Source of the DNA: Algoriphagus terrigena DSM 22685 | Lineage (GTDB): Bacteria > Bacteroidota > Bacteroidia > Cytophagales > Cyclobacteriaceae | Reading direction: 5' to 3' | Assembly: GCF_000429445.1 (NCBI RefSeq) | Contig: NZ_AUBW01000018.1 | Span: forward strand, 1 to 64,000 | DNA: 64,000 bases | In this document: piece by piece, positions 8,940-17,296 of the stretch | Numbering within the stretch: the first letter of the stretch is position 1 | Layout: every line of letters begins with the position of its first letter | Program-made: the position numbers and the translations under genes | Notes under the pieces: model-generated | Seen by the model: only the letters and a program-made list of their open reading frames with translations | The model's database searches: none | Told to the model about the DNA's origin: nothing

Positions 8940-10272
8940 AGTTGGGCTGCTGGGCCGTATTGCCCTGGTAGCAGCTTCGTTGTTTTTGCTTGCATACGCC
9001 ATCATGGGCAGCTGGGGAGTTTTTATGATTTCCCTTTTTCTGATTCTGGTGGTATTCCAGATCATTTTCCTGGTGAGGTATTCGGAAAGTTCCTTCAAAA
9101 AAGTGCGGCTTTTCCTCGACAATATCAAGCAGGATAAGTATTCCCAGCTCTACCCGGTAAAGTTTGACGGGACGGAGACGGATGATCTGCACATCGAATT
9201 CAACGCCATATTGGCCAAGCTCAAGGAAGATCAGGCGGAAAAGGAAGCCAACTACCAGTATTTTCGCTCCGTGTTCAAGCACTTGAGTATCGGATTGATC
9301 ACCTTCGGAGAAGATGGCGAAATCCAGATCCTCAACGTCGCCGCCAAGCGAATCCTCAACATCGAAGAGCTCAAAAACATCGCTGAGATCGAAAGCATCA
9401 ACAAAGAGCTCCACCTGGCCGTTCAAAACCTCCGCACCGGCGGATCCGAACTGATCAAGATCGCCCACCCGGACGGGATCATGCAGCTGTCGGTCTACGT
9501 GATCGAACTGCTCATGCGCGGCGAGCGGTTCAAACTGGTATCCCTGCAAAACATCCAGTCCGAACTCGAGGAAAAAGAGATGGAAGCCTGGCAAAACCTG
9601 GTTAAGATCCTCACCCACGAGATCATGAACTCGATCGCACCGATCTCATCGCTCGCCGGCACACTCAAAGGCGAGATCGAACAGCGCATCGAAAGCAACG
9701 AAAGAGCTTCAGACGAAGAGTTGGAGGATTTTCTGATGGGGATGAGTACCATCGAAAAGCGCAGCGAAGGTCTGATCAATTTCGTCTCGGAATTCCGCAG
9801 CCTGGCCCATATCCCAACTCCAAAATTCGGAATCATCGGCATCTCAAAACTCTTTGACCAGCTCGAAATCCTTCTTCAAAACCAATTGGAATCCCAGGGA
9901 ATCTCCTTGGAAAAAGACCTGAATCCAAAGGAACTGATCCTCTTTGGCGATCAGACTCAGATCGAGCAGGTAATGATCAATCTGCTTCAAAATGCCATCC
10001 AGGCACTGGAAGAGGCCGAAGTCAAGCGCATCACGCTGAAGGCGTTCATTGACGAAGCGGGCAAGATTATCCTTGAAGTTTGCGACACCGGCAAGGGCAT
10101 CGAGGAAGAAGCCCTGGGCAAGATCTTCATCCCCTTCTTCACCACCAAAAAGAAAGGCTCGGGCATCGGCCTCAGTCTCTCCAAGCAGATCATGCGACGT
10201 CACAAGGGTAATATCCAAGTCCGCTCAAAGCTCGGCGAAGGCACGACGTTTAAGTTGATTTTTAACGGGTAA
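8929..10272 (+). CDS. Membrane sensor histidine kinase, partner of the sigma-54 activator
   Basis: 447 residues: two membrane helices near the N-terminus (about 8-55) with almost no periplasmic loop, a linker and PAS-like domain (about 95-205), a phospho-acceptor helix with LTHEIMNSIAP, the N box QVMINLLQNAIQAL, the G1 box VCDTGKGIEEE and the G2 box GSGIGLSLSKQ. All catalytic residues are present. With only two adjacent helices it is built like NtrY-type kinases that sense at the membrane or in the cytoplasm. It overlaps the activator gene by 11 bases and ends before a 0.6 kb noncoding stretch. Confidence 0.94.
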   Translation: MDYRVGLLGRIALVAASLFLLAYAIMGSWGVFMISLFLILVVFQIIFLVRYSESSFKKVRLFLDNIKQDKYSQLYPVKFDGTETDDLHIEFNAILAKLKEDQAEKEANYQYFRSVFKHLSIGLITFGEDGEIQILNVAAKRILNIEELKNIAEIESINKELHLAVQNLRTGGSELIKIAHPDGIMQLSVYVIELLMRGERFKLVSLQNIQSELEEKEMEAWQNLVKILTHEIMNSIAPISSLAGTLKGEIEQRIESNERASDEELEDFLMGMSTIEKRSEGLINFVSEFRSLAHIPTPKFGIIGISKLFDQLEILLQNQLESQGISLEKDLNPKELILFGDQTQIEQVMINLLQNAIQALEEAEVKRITLKAFIDEAGKIILEVCDTGKGIEEEALGKIFIPFFTTKKKGSGIGLSLSKQIMRRHKGNIQVRSKLGEGTTFKLIFNG

Positions 10273-10869
10273 AGGCCAGTAGGTGGTAGCCAGTCCCGGT
10301 GCTGTGTCACGTTGAGCGGAGTCGAAACTACTATTGGTAGGCAGTCTCAGTATTCGGTCGCAGTAAAGTAGGCAGTAGATCCAAATCTCGCCCTGCCGGA
10401 AGCAACAGTCCCAATGAGTGTAGTGATTTCGGGGAGCATGGAACATGTCTCCGATTTCTTAGCTGGGAGAGGAACGTTCCATCAAAAACCAGGAACGATG
10501 TACAAAAATGTAAGAACGTTGCTGCAAAATGGTCCATCGATGGTCAAAAATATAGGAACGTTGCTGCAAATTTGACCGACGTTGGTCCAAATTGGAGGAA
10601 CGATGGTGCAAATTGGAGGAACGTCCGAACTGTAGGAGGAACGATGGTGCAAAATGGTGGAACGATGCACCTACAGAAGCATTCACCCACCTGTAGGTAC
10701 AAATTTTTCTATTTTTCCAAATAAAATTCCGCCGTTCGACAGGTTTGATATCCGGTTTGACCCGCGCTCTGCCCTCCCCTGTCGTATATCCCCTCTCAGA
10801 ATGTCGGGAATAGTGTCGCTGACTTGGTTTTGCCCGACCTAATTTTGGTTACACAAAACAACTACGACA
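10273..10869. other. 0.6 kb intergenic region rich in repeats
   Basis: No credible gene lies here. From left to right: GCCAGT/GTAGGCAGT phrases (10275-10294, exact GTAGGCAGT at 10337-10345 and 10368-10376); the widespread intergenic motif GTTGAGCGGAGTCGAAAC (10311-10328); a 21-bp tandem array (10471-10679); an 8-bp perfect inverted repeat ACCTACAG / CTGTAGGT (10669-10698) closing the array; and a -7-like box TAATTTTG (10840-10847) before the DoxX gene. Confidence 0.7.
10471..10679. repeat. Tandem array of ten 20-21-bp units
   Basis: Ten units follow one another without spacers: nine of 21 bp and one of 20 bp (10618-10637). The core GGAACG opens most units and the second half tends to be GGTGCAAATTGGA. 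The best pair, 10597-10617 and 10638-10658, differ at two bases (AATTGGA versus AAATGGT). Read on the minus strand, part of the array encodes a 7-residue repeat (R-S-S-N-L-H-H, R-S-Y-I-F-D-H), a consequence of the period being a multiple of three. The 20-bp unit breaks that frame regularity. Confidence 0.85.
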
Positions 10870-11259
10870 ATGAAACCTTCCAAATCTACTGTTATTACCT
10901 ACTGGGTTGCCACAACTTTTATCTTCCTGTTTGAAGGAGTGATGCCCGCACTTTACTCCCAGAGCGAGCTGGGCAAGGAAGGCGTCCGGCATCTCGGCTA
11001 TCCCGACTACTTCGGACTCGCGCTGGTCGTCTTCAAGATCGCTGGCTCCATCCTAATCATGATTCCCGGCCTTCCCAAACGGGTGAAGGAATGGGTCTAT
11101 GCAGGCTTTGCCTTCGACTTCATCTTTGCCAGCATCAGCCATTGGGCGGTGGACGGCATGGGCTTTCAGACAATCATGCCCCTGATTATCTTGGCGATCC
11201 TGATGGTGTCCTATGTCTGCTACCACAAGATCTATGGATCCAAGGCAATTGCCCTGTAG
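10870..11259 (+). CDS. DoxX-like membrane protein
   Basis: This small 129-residue protein has four predicted membrane helices (about 8-28, 47-67, 75-92 and 98-118). Motifs such as FEGVMPALYS and HLGYPDYFG are typical of DoxX-like proteins of Bacteroidota. The biochemical role is not established; relatives have been linked to sulfur/redox metabolism or organic hydroperoxide handling, which is only a family association. A -7-like TAATTTTG lies at 10840-10847. It is followed by a 166-base gap and an unrelated sensor kinase. Confidence 0.8.
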   Translation: MKPSKSTVITYWVATTFIFLFEGVMPALYSQSELGKEGVRHLGYPDYFGLALVVFKIAGSILIMIPGLPKRVKEWVYAGFAFDFIFASISHWAVDGMGFQTIMPLIILAILMVSYVCYHKIYGSKAIAL

Positions 11260-11425
11260 GCGGCCGTCTAATGGGTCATTCCAAGTCCTGGGGGAGACAG
11301 CCCGAAAAGGATTTGGGCACGGTCAAACACTAAGATTTATAGAGAAATTTGCTTTTCCCCCGGAGTTTGTAGATGTTAGTCAAGCGACACCCTCGTTGAG
11401 TACCTCACTTGATTTTTAACTACCC

Positions 11426-13444
11426 TTGTTAAGTAGCATCTCTTTGATTAAAAAAAGGCTGCCATTGACAGCCCAAATCCTGACGGTTTTGGGGCTGGTC
11501 TTTATTGTCAGTTGGTTTTTGGACATCCACATTCTCCTTCAGGTATTTCCAGACCTTCCCGGGATCAAGTTCAATTCAGCACTTCTGCTTGCTGTCGCCG
11601 GGATTTGCTCCTGGCTTTGGGTCACCGGCAAATCGATCCGAACGGCCCGGATCTTGGGGTTGATCATCTTGCTGATCGCTTCTGTTTCTATTGCACAGGA
11701 TTTCCTGAAGATCAGTTTTGGCATCGATGAATTGTTTGTCAAAGACAGCATTGGAAGATCTCAGGGAAGCATACATCCCGGACGGATGCCCGGCATGACA
11801 GCCATCATCTACCTGCTGTTTGGATCAGCGATTCTGTTTTTCACCAAACGTCCTCCCAAGCTATTGGCAGGACAGCTCCTCCTCCACGGGATCAGTTTAC
11901 TGACTTTTATTGCGCTGATGGGATACCTGATGCGTGTGCCGGATTTCTACACACTGTCTTTTCTTGCCGGAGTGTCCCCCAGCATCGCCCTAATTTGGTT
12001 TATTTTCTCTTTGCTGTTGACCCTCAACCAGCCTCTAAAGGGAGTCACTGGGCTACTCATCGGAGAAAAGAAGGGAAGCGCACTGGCCCGCAAGCTGACG
12101 CTCAGGTTCATTCTGGCGTTGATTATCCTCAGCTATATCTGGATAGAGGTGCAGCGTATGGACTTGATCCAAGTCGATTTTGGTACCATGCTCTTTGCAA
12201 TTAGCTTCCTGATCGTGGGCTTGATTCTGATTTGGGATTCTGCCGCTTGGCTCAACACTTCTGATGAAAAACGGGCTTTGGCAGAAAACGAACTCCTCCT
12301 GACCAAGCAAAACCTGGAGAAAATGGTGGAAATCCGCAATCAGGAATTGAAGGGAATCTTAGATTCGGCAGCGGTGTCGATCATTGCGACGGATAAGAAC
12401 GGGCTGATCCGACATTTTTCGAAAGGAGCCGAACGTATGCTTGGCTACGATGCCAAAGAGATCGTCGGGAAGATAAAATTTGAGCAATTTCATGTCAAGG
12501 ACGAAGTCCAGGCCAAAGCATCTCTGATGAGCGCCCAAACCGGTATTACCGTCGAAGCGAAGGACGTCTTCACCCTTTTTCCCCTGCAGGGAAAGACCCA
12601 CTCTGACGAATGGAACTACCTGCGAAAGGACGGTTCCACGCTACCTGTTCAGCTCAACATCTCGCAAATCACCTCAAACAAAGGGAAACATCTCGGGTTC
12701 ATCGGCATCGCTACGGACATTAGCCAGTTGACAACCTCCCGCAAGCAACTGAAAGACCTCCTTGATAAGCTGGAATCCAAAAACAGGCAACTCCTCAATT
12801 TTGCCCACATTATCTCCCACAATCTCCGCTCGCCGGTGAACTCGCTGGATGCGCTGATCAACTTCTACAAGATCGAGGAAGAGGAGCAGGAGAAAGCAAT
12901 GCTTTTTGGCTTGGTGGAAGAAGTGATCAAAAATCTCCTCGCCACGATGGAAGAGACGATTGATGTCTTGAGGGTGCAGGAAGACACCGACCAAAAGATC
13001 GAGAGCGTCTCTTTGACGGAGATTTTTGAAAAGACCAAGACTGCGCTGATCGGCAAGATCATGGAGTATGGGGCGGAAGTGGACGTGGATTTGTCAGAAG
13101 TTACCGACCTGGATTTCTCCAGATCCTATCTGGAAAGCATCTTCCTCAACCTGATGTCCAACTCCCTGAAGTACCGGCATCCAGACCGTCCCCCTAGACT
13201 GACAATCAAGTCAGGAATCGACCAGGAACGTCCTTATCTGACCTTTGGAGACAACGGAATGGGTATTGATCTTAAAAAACACGGAGAGAAAGTGTTTGGC
13301 ATGAATAAGACCTTTCACAAAAATGCGGACGCCAAAGGAGTCGGGCTCTATATCGTGAAAACCCAGCTCGAGTCTTTGGGTGGAAAGATCAGTATTCAAA
13401 GCCAGGTAAATGAAGGCACCACCTTTCGGATCGACTTTCGGTAA
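11426..13444 (+). CDS. PAS-containing sensor histidine kinase with multi-helix membrane domain
   Basis: Up to 672 residues. The N-terminal ~285 residues form about eight membrane helices with short loops. A coiled-coil linker and a PAS domain follow (about 305-430, GILDSAAVSIIATDKNG). The kinase core has the phospho-acceptor HIISHNLRSPVNSL, an N box NLMSNSLKYRHPD and a late G box KGVGLYIVK. No response regulator is adjacent, so it is an orphan kinase. Start: no ATG exists before the membrane domain and an in-frame stop lies 3 codons upstream; TTG at 11426 is the earliest start and TTG at 11444 is possible. The exact N-terminus is uncertain. Confidence 0.88.
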   Translation: MLSSISLIKKRLPLTAQILTVLGLVFIVSWFLDIHILLQVFPDLPGIKFNSALLLAVAGICSWLWVTGKSIRTARILGLIILLIASVSIAQDFLKISFGIDELFVKDSIGRSQGSIHPGRMPGMTAIIYLLFGSAILFFTKRPPKLLAGQLLLHGISLLTFIALMGYLMRVPDFYTLSFLAGVSPSIALIWFIFSLLLTLNQPLKGVTGLLIGEKKGSALARKLTLRFILALIILSYIWIEVQRMDLIQVDFGTMLFAISFLIVGLILIWDSAAWLNTSDEKRALAENELLLTKQNLEKMVEIRNQELKGILDSAAVSIIATDKNGLIRHFSKGAERMLGYDAKEIVGKIKFEQFHVKDEVQAKASLMSAQTGITVEAKDVFTLFPLQGKTHSDEWNYLRKDGSTLPVQLNISQITSNKGKHLGFIGIATDISQLTTSRKQLKDLLDKLESKNRQLLNFAHIISHNLRSPVNSLDALINFYKIEEEEQEKAMLFGLVEEVIKNLLATMEETIDVLRVQEDTDQKIESVSLTEIFEKTKTALIGKIMEYGAEVDVDLSEVTDLDFSRSYLESIFLNLMSNSLKYRHPDRPPRLTIKSGIDQERPYLTFGDNGMGIDLKKHGEKVFGMNKTFHKNADAKGVGLYIVKTQLESLGGKISIQSQVNEGTTFRIDFR

Positions 13445-13546
13445 ATCCGGCTAAAATCCCGCAAAAACCGACTCACAATCCCAATTTCTGCACGGTTTAT
13501 TTTTCGCCGTTTTCGGTATCTTGCTTGTCCACCAGCCCCCTCGGAA

Positions 13547-15079
13547 GTGAAAAAAGAAACGCTTCTCCTCTGCTTTTTTATCCTGATCAAGTTCGTCCTG
13601 CAATACATCGTCGTCCATCCTGACTTCGAGTTGCACCGCGACGAATTTCTCCACCTAGACCAAGCTGACCATCTGGCTTGGGGATACCTTTCTGTACCAC
13701 CAGTTACCTCCTGGATGTCCGTCTTGATCCGGTGGCTGGGCAATGCGGAAGTTTGGGTCCGCTTCTTCCCGGCACTCCTTGGAGCATTGACGCTGTGGGT
13801 AGTTTGGGATCTGGTAAAGCGCCTGGGAGGAAACCTCTACGCACAGTCGCTGGCGGCAACGGCGATGCTGTGCTCAGCGCTGATACGGATAAATATTCTC
13901 TTTCAGCCCAATTCTATCGACGTGCTTTGTTGGACGCTGGTGTTCTATACGCTGGTATGTTTCTTCCAAACGAAAAATCCCAAGTGGCTTTACCTGCTAG
14001 GATTAAGCTTTGCGTTCGGATTTCTGAATAAATACAACATCCTCTTTCTGGCGATGGGTTTGTTCCCGGCCCTTCTGGTCACCCCCAGTAGGTCACTATT
14101 TCAAAATAGACATCTCTATTTTGCGCTTTTGCTCGCATTGGTGCTGGTCAGTCCCAATCTGATCTGGCAATATGTAAATGGATTTCCGGTTCTGACCCAC
14201 ATGGAACTCCTGAGCAAATATCAGCTGGTCAACGTGAGCCGGGCCGGTTTTCTGCTGGAACAGTTGCTTTTGTTTTATCCAGCCCTTTTTATCTGGCTGA
14301 CGGGTTTGATCGGGCTTCTCCCGTCCAAACAGCTTACGCCTTTCCGGTTTATCTTCTGGACTTTCATCTTTACCCTTGCGATCTTCACCTTCTTGCAGGC
14401 CAAAAGCTATTATGCCACGGGACTTTATCCGGTCCTCCTAGCAGCCGGATCCGTTTTGATTTCCCAATTTTTCGAAGTCGGCTGGAAAAAAAAGCTGAAA
14501 CCGGTCTTATTGATCTTGCCACCTGCCCTGTTTCTCCCTGCCTTTCCGCTGATTCACCCTTATTATTCACCGGATAGAATCCTCGAAAATCCTCCCGCTT
14601 ATTCGCTGCTGGGCCTCAGCCGCTGGGAGGATGGCAAGGAGCACCCCATTCCTCAGGACTTCGCCGACATGGTTGGATGGAGTGAATTGGCTCATCTCGT
14701 TGATTCAGCATATCAGATGATGCCAAAGGGAGAGCGGACCGTGATCATTTGCAGCAATTACGGACAGGCCGGAGCAGTCAATTATTACTCTAAAATACCC
14801 GAAATCGAGGCGCTCAATATGGGAGCCGACTATCTGTATTGGTTTGACTTGGAGGAAAAAGTCGACAACCTCATCCTTGTCTGGGAATGGGATGAGCAAA
14901 TCACCGATCGGGAACTGAACTTCTTCGAAGAATATCTGGAAATCGGAAAAATTACCCATCCACTTGCCCGGGAGCGCGGCGCGACGGTTCACTTTCTAAG
15001 GGGCGCCAAAGTAGACATCAATTCTATTCTCAGAGAGGAAGTGGAGACAGAAAAGAAAGTCTGGGAGAGAAGGGAGTGA
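13547..15079 (+). CDS. Membrane glycosyltransferase, GT39/ArnT-like (PMT family)
   Basis: This 510-residue integral membrane protein has about 10-12 hydrophobic helices. The first periplasmic loop contains ELHRDEFLHLDQ, placing the acidic pair where GT-C enzymes of the PMT/ArnT type bind polyprenyl-phosphate sugar, followed by HLAWGYLSVPP, the usual YxxPP end. Such enzymes move a sugar from a lipid carrier to protein, lipid A or another acceptor at the periplasmic face; the acceptor cannot be told here. The start is GTG at 13547, the first codon giving a plausible N-terminal helix. It stands alone between a kinase gene and a barrel gene. Confidence 0.85.
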   Translation: MKKETLLLCFFILIKFVLQYIVVHPDFELHRDEFLHLDQADHLAWGYLSVPPVTSWMSVLIRWLGNAEVWVRFFPALLGALTLWVVWDLVKRLGGNLYAQSLAATAMLCSALIRINILFQPNSIDVLCWTLVFYTLVCFFQTKNPKWLYLLGLSFAFGFLNKYNILFLAMGLFPALLVTPSRSLFQNRHLYFALLLALVLVSPNLIWQYVNGFPVLTHMELLSKYQLVNVSRAGFLLEQLLLFYPALFIWLTGLIGLLPSKQLTPFRFIFWTFIFTLAIFTFLQAKSYYATGLYPVLLAAGSVLISQFFEVGWKKKLKPVLLILPPALFLPAFPLIHPYYSPDRILENPPAYSLLGLSRWEDGKEHPIPQDFADMVGWSELAHLVDSAYQMMPKGERTVIICSNYGQAGAVNYYSKIPEIEALNMGADYLYWFDLEEKVDNLILVWEWDEQITDRELNFFEEYLEIGKITHPLARERGATVHFLRGAKVDINSILREEVETEKKVWERRE

Positions 15080-15345
15080 CATACTAAACCCAAGAATGAA
15101 GATCAACCCGACCGCCGTCTTTTTAGTGCTTCTGGCATTCCGAGGGACGGCCGTGTGAGCAGCAAAAATGGCGTGATGTAATCCCACCCGCAAAGATCCA
15201 GGGTTCCCTCCTGTGCCGGGTTATGCTCTCGTAGGTGATCTTTCTCACCAATCGAAAAAAGTACCCGCTCTAGATTTGCGGACCATATTCCTGTTGATAT
15301 TTGCCAGACAGGATATTTACTGAACATTGCTCCTACCTATTCCCA

Positions 15346-16113
15346 GTGCAGAGATTCCGACTCCTTTTAAAACACCTATTTCAATCCTTCGTAATTGTCG
15401 GGCTTTTGTTCTTGAGCACCTCGGCTTTTGCCCAGAAAAACATCCTACACTCCAATCAGTTATGGATTCAGTCCTATCATGAGGCCCGTATCTCACCAGA
15501 CTTGGTCCTCTTGCTCGACGGCGGGTTCCGATGGAGAGACGGGTTCGATGAAAAACTGGCCTACATCGTTCGGGCTGGCTTAGGCTATCACGTGTCCCCC
15601 AATCTGAGGGTCTCCGCCGGTTTTGCCCATTTGGGTGTGTATGCCGGGGAAAAAGTCGTCCGCTATGAGTACCGCCCCCATCAGGAATTTCTCCTAAAAG
15701 ACAAACTAGGTAAGATCAATATCAGTCACCGTTTCCGACTGGAGGAACGGTTTTTCAGAGACGTGGCGCTGGATCCAGTAACTACGGAATTCAATTTTCG
15801 CTTCAGATACGCGGTCATGCTGGGCATTCCACTGATCAATCTATCTTCCAAAGATCCCGATAGAAAACTCGTTTTGAATATTGGCGATGAAATCTTCCTC
15901 AATGCGGGCAAAGAAACCTCACATCGGATCTTTGACCAAAACCGACTGATCGTCAGTCCAACCCTACATTGGGACAAAGACCTCAGCGTGGCCCTCACCT
16001 ACAATTCCCAATTTGCAAGCACGCCAGCCGTCGACACCTTTCTGCAGAGTCACATCATCTGGCTACAGATCAGGTACAACTTGGAATTCTCGGGAACTTC
16101 GAAAGAAAGATAA
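15346..16113 (+). CDS. DUF2490 outer-membrane beta-barrel protein
   Basis: The 255-residue product starts with a signal peptide (hydrophobic core SFVIVGLLFLSTSAFAQ) and then shows alternating beta strands typical of DUF2490 (QLWIQSYHEARIS, HRFRLEERFF, FRFRYAVML, with a final strand IIWLQIRYNLEF). The family is predicted to be a small outer-membrane barrel of unknown substrate. The frame is open to TTG 15301, but GTG 15346 puts the signal peptide at the N-terminus and is preferred. The 266-base gap upstream shows no other gene. It converges with the next gene, leaving only 12 bases between stop codons. Confidence 0.8.
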   Translation: MQRFRLLLKHLFQSFVIVGLLFLSTSAFAQKNILHSNQLWIQSYHEARISPDLVLLLDGGFRWRDGFDEKLAYIVRAGLGYHVSPNLRVSAGFAHLGVYAGEKVVRYEYRPHQEFLLKDKLGKINISHRFRLEERFFRDVALDPVTTEFNFRFRYAVMLGIPLINLSSKDPDRKLVLNIGDEIFLNAGKETSHRIFDQNRLIVSPTLHWDKDLSVALTYNSQFASTPAVDTFLQSHIIWLQIRYNLEFSGTSKER

Positions 16114-16125
16114 ACTGCCTAGCTA

Positions 16126-16725
16126 TTAAAAGAGTCGAAAACCGACTGACAGCACCCATTGATTAATCCGATTGTCGGTGCTGAAGGAGCCGATATTGTC
16201 AGTGACTTTACTCAGGCCGCCTTCATACTTGCCTTCGACACTGAGATTGCCGATATCCACACCCAATCCAGCTTGGTAGCCAAACGTAGCACCGTTGAAG
16301 TCCGCGTCATCGACGGTTTCGACCGCGTTTTTCAACTCTGAATTGATATTGATACTGGCAATCGGGCCAGCCATCACACGAAGTACCTTAAAAAACCTAA
16401 ATCCAACCATGACGGGAATATCCAATCGGTTAAACTCTGCTTCGTAATTCTCAGGAGCTGAGCTGCCTGTCACTCCACTCGGGACATAAGCAAATTCACC
16501 GCTAGTCTGGGTAAACAACAACTCAGGCTGAACAAAAAACCCGGCACCGCCAAATCTTCCAAAGAGCCCGATGTGATAGCCAGTCTGTGCGTCCGAAGGC
16601 ACGAAGTTTTCGTTGTCAAAATCTATCTTGGTGCTGCTGAGCCCAGCTTTGATCCCAATTCCGTTTTGTGAAAAAGCCTGCGTCGTGCCTAGTACGAGGA
16701 GCAGAGCAAAGAGAAATCGCTTCAT
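16126..16725 (-). CDS. Outer-membrane beta-barrel protein (PorT/OMP_b-brl type)
   Basis: 199 residues with a signal peptide ending TQAFSQ, then NGIGIKAGLSSTK, the usual opening strand of the small Bacteroidota barrels, and a C-terminal strand ending FRLF with a terminal aromatic residue suited to BAM recognition. The central strands RLDIPVMVGFRF and FGYQAGLGVDIGNLSVEGKYEGGL match the family. A porin or structural role is likely, but no substrate can be inferred. It starts at ATG 16725. It may be monocistronic; no hairpin separates it from the convergent DUF2490 gene. Confidence 0.85.
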   Translation of the reverse strand: MKRFLFALLLVLGTTQAFSQNGIGIKAGLSSTKIDFDNENFVPSDAQTGYHIGLFGRFGGAGFFVQPELLFTQTSGEFAYVPSGVTGSSAPENYEAEFNRLDIPVMVGFRFFKVLRVMAGPIASININSELKNAVETVDDADFNGATFGYQAGLGVDIGNLSVEGKYEGGLSKVTDNIGSFSTDNRINQWVLSVGFRLF

Positions 16726-16799
16726 GTTTTTGTGGTTTAGGGTTTAGTCTTCAATTCTAATCTAAACGCACCTTTTGCAATTCCCTTGCCAATAATCGA

Positions 16800-17171
16800 T
16801 CAGTCCAGCTGATTGCCTGCTGCAAATCTGGCCAAGTTATATAAATCGTAAAAATCCAAAGGCTTGGCGACTAAGCTATCAAAACTGTGGTTGCTCTTTT
16901 GACGAAAGTACTCAACATCACCTGCCGTAAACCCGATCGTAGGTATCCCGGCTGTGCGGGTGCTTCCCTTCAGATGTTCCATAAACTCCAATCCATCCAT
17001 GATCGGCATTATCATATCCGTAAGGATAACATGAAAAGCCCAATCAAACTCTAAATATTGAAGCGCCTCCTTTCCGTTATGAGCGACCACCACCTCGTGG
17101 TTAGATTTTTCAAAGATCTTTCTGAGAATCAGGAGGTGTACAAAATCATCGTCTACGAGGAGAACTTTCAT
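16800..17171 (-). CDS. Single-domain response regulator (CheY-like)
   Basis: A stand-alone receiver of 123 residues: acidic pair in VDDDF, phospho-acceptor in ILTDMIMPIMDG, the conserved Thr in GFTAGD and the lysine in VAKPLDF. There is no output domain, so it must act through protein contacts, as a phosphorelay intermediate or by tuning a kinase. No kinase is adjacent; the nearest orphan kinase in the window is the one at 11426-13444. Start ATG 17171. Confidence 0.92.
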   Translation of the reverse strand: MKVLLVDDDFVHLLILRKIFEKSNHEVVVAHNGKEALQYLEFDWAFHVILTDMIMPIMDGLEFMEHLKGSTRTAGIPTIGFTAGDVEYFRQKSNHSFDSLVAKPLDFYDLYNLARFAAGNQLD

Positions 17172-17253
17172 GATATAATGAAATACTTTTTCAAGTATAT
17201 GAAAAGCATTTTGAAATAAAAATGAAAATCAATCCCTTACCTAAAAAAATAAA

Positions 17254-17278
17254 AAAGGGAGCCTTCTGAGCTCCCTTT
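17254..17278 (-). terminator. Terminator of the NSS transporter gene
   Basis: The stem AAAGGGAGC / GCTCCCTTT with a 7-base loop is followed on the minus strand by a T-rich run. It lies 19 bases after the transporter's stop codon. Confidence 0.85.
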
Positions 17279-17296
17279 AAATGAGAAATTTTCCCA

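Noticed and set aside
10471..10679. CRISPR array
   Set aside because: Units are joined without unique spacers and are not well conserved; no cas genes are in the window.
10459..10686. Minus-strand frame with a 7-residue repeat over the 21-bp array
   Set aside because: The period is a multiple of three, so any frame gives a repeat. One unit is 20 bp and breaks the register, and there is no signal peptide or known repeat family.
15080..15345. Gene in the gap before the DUF2490 gene (for example a 20-residue frame with a signal-like sequence near 15096)
   Set aside because: Too short, no initiation signal and no continuation; treated as noncoding.
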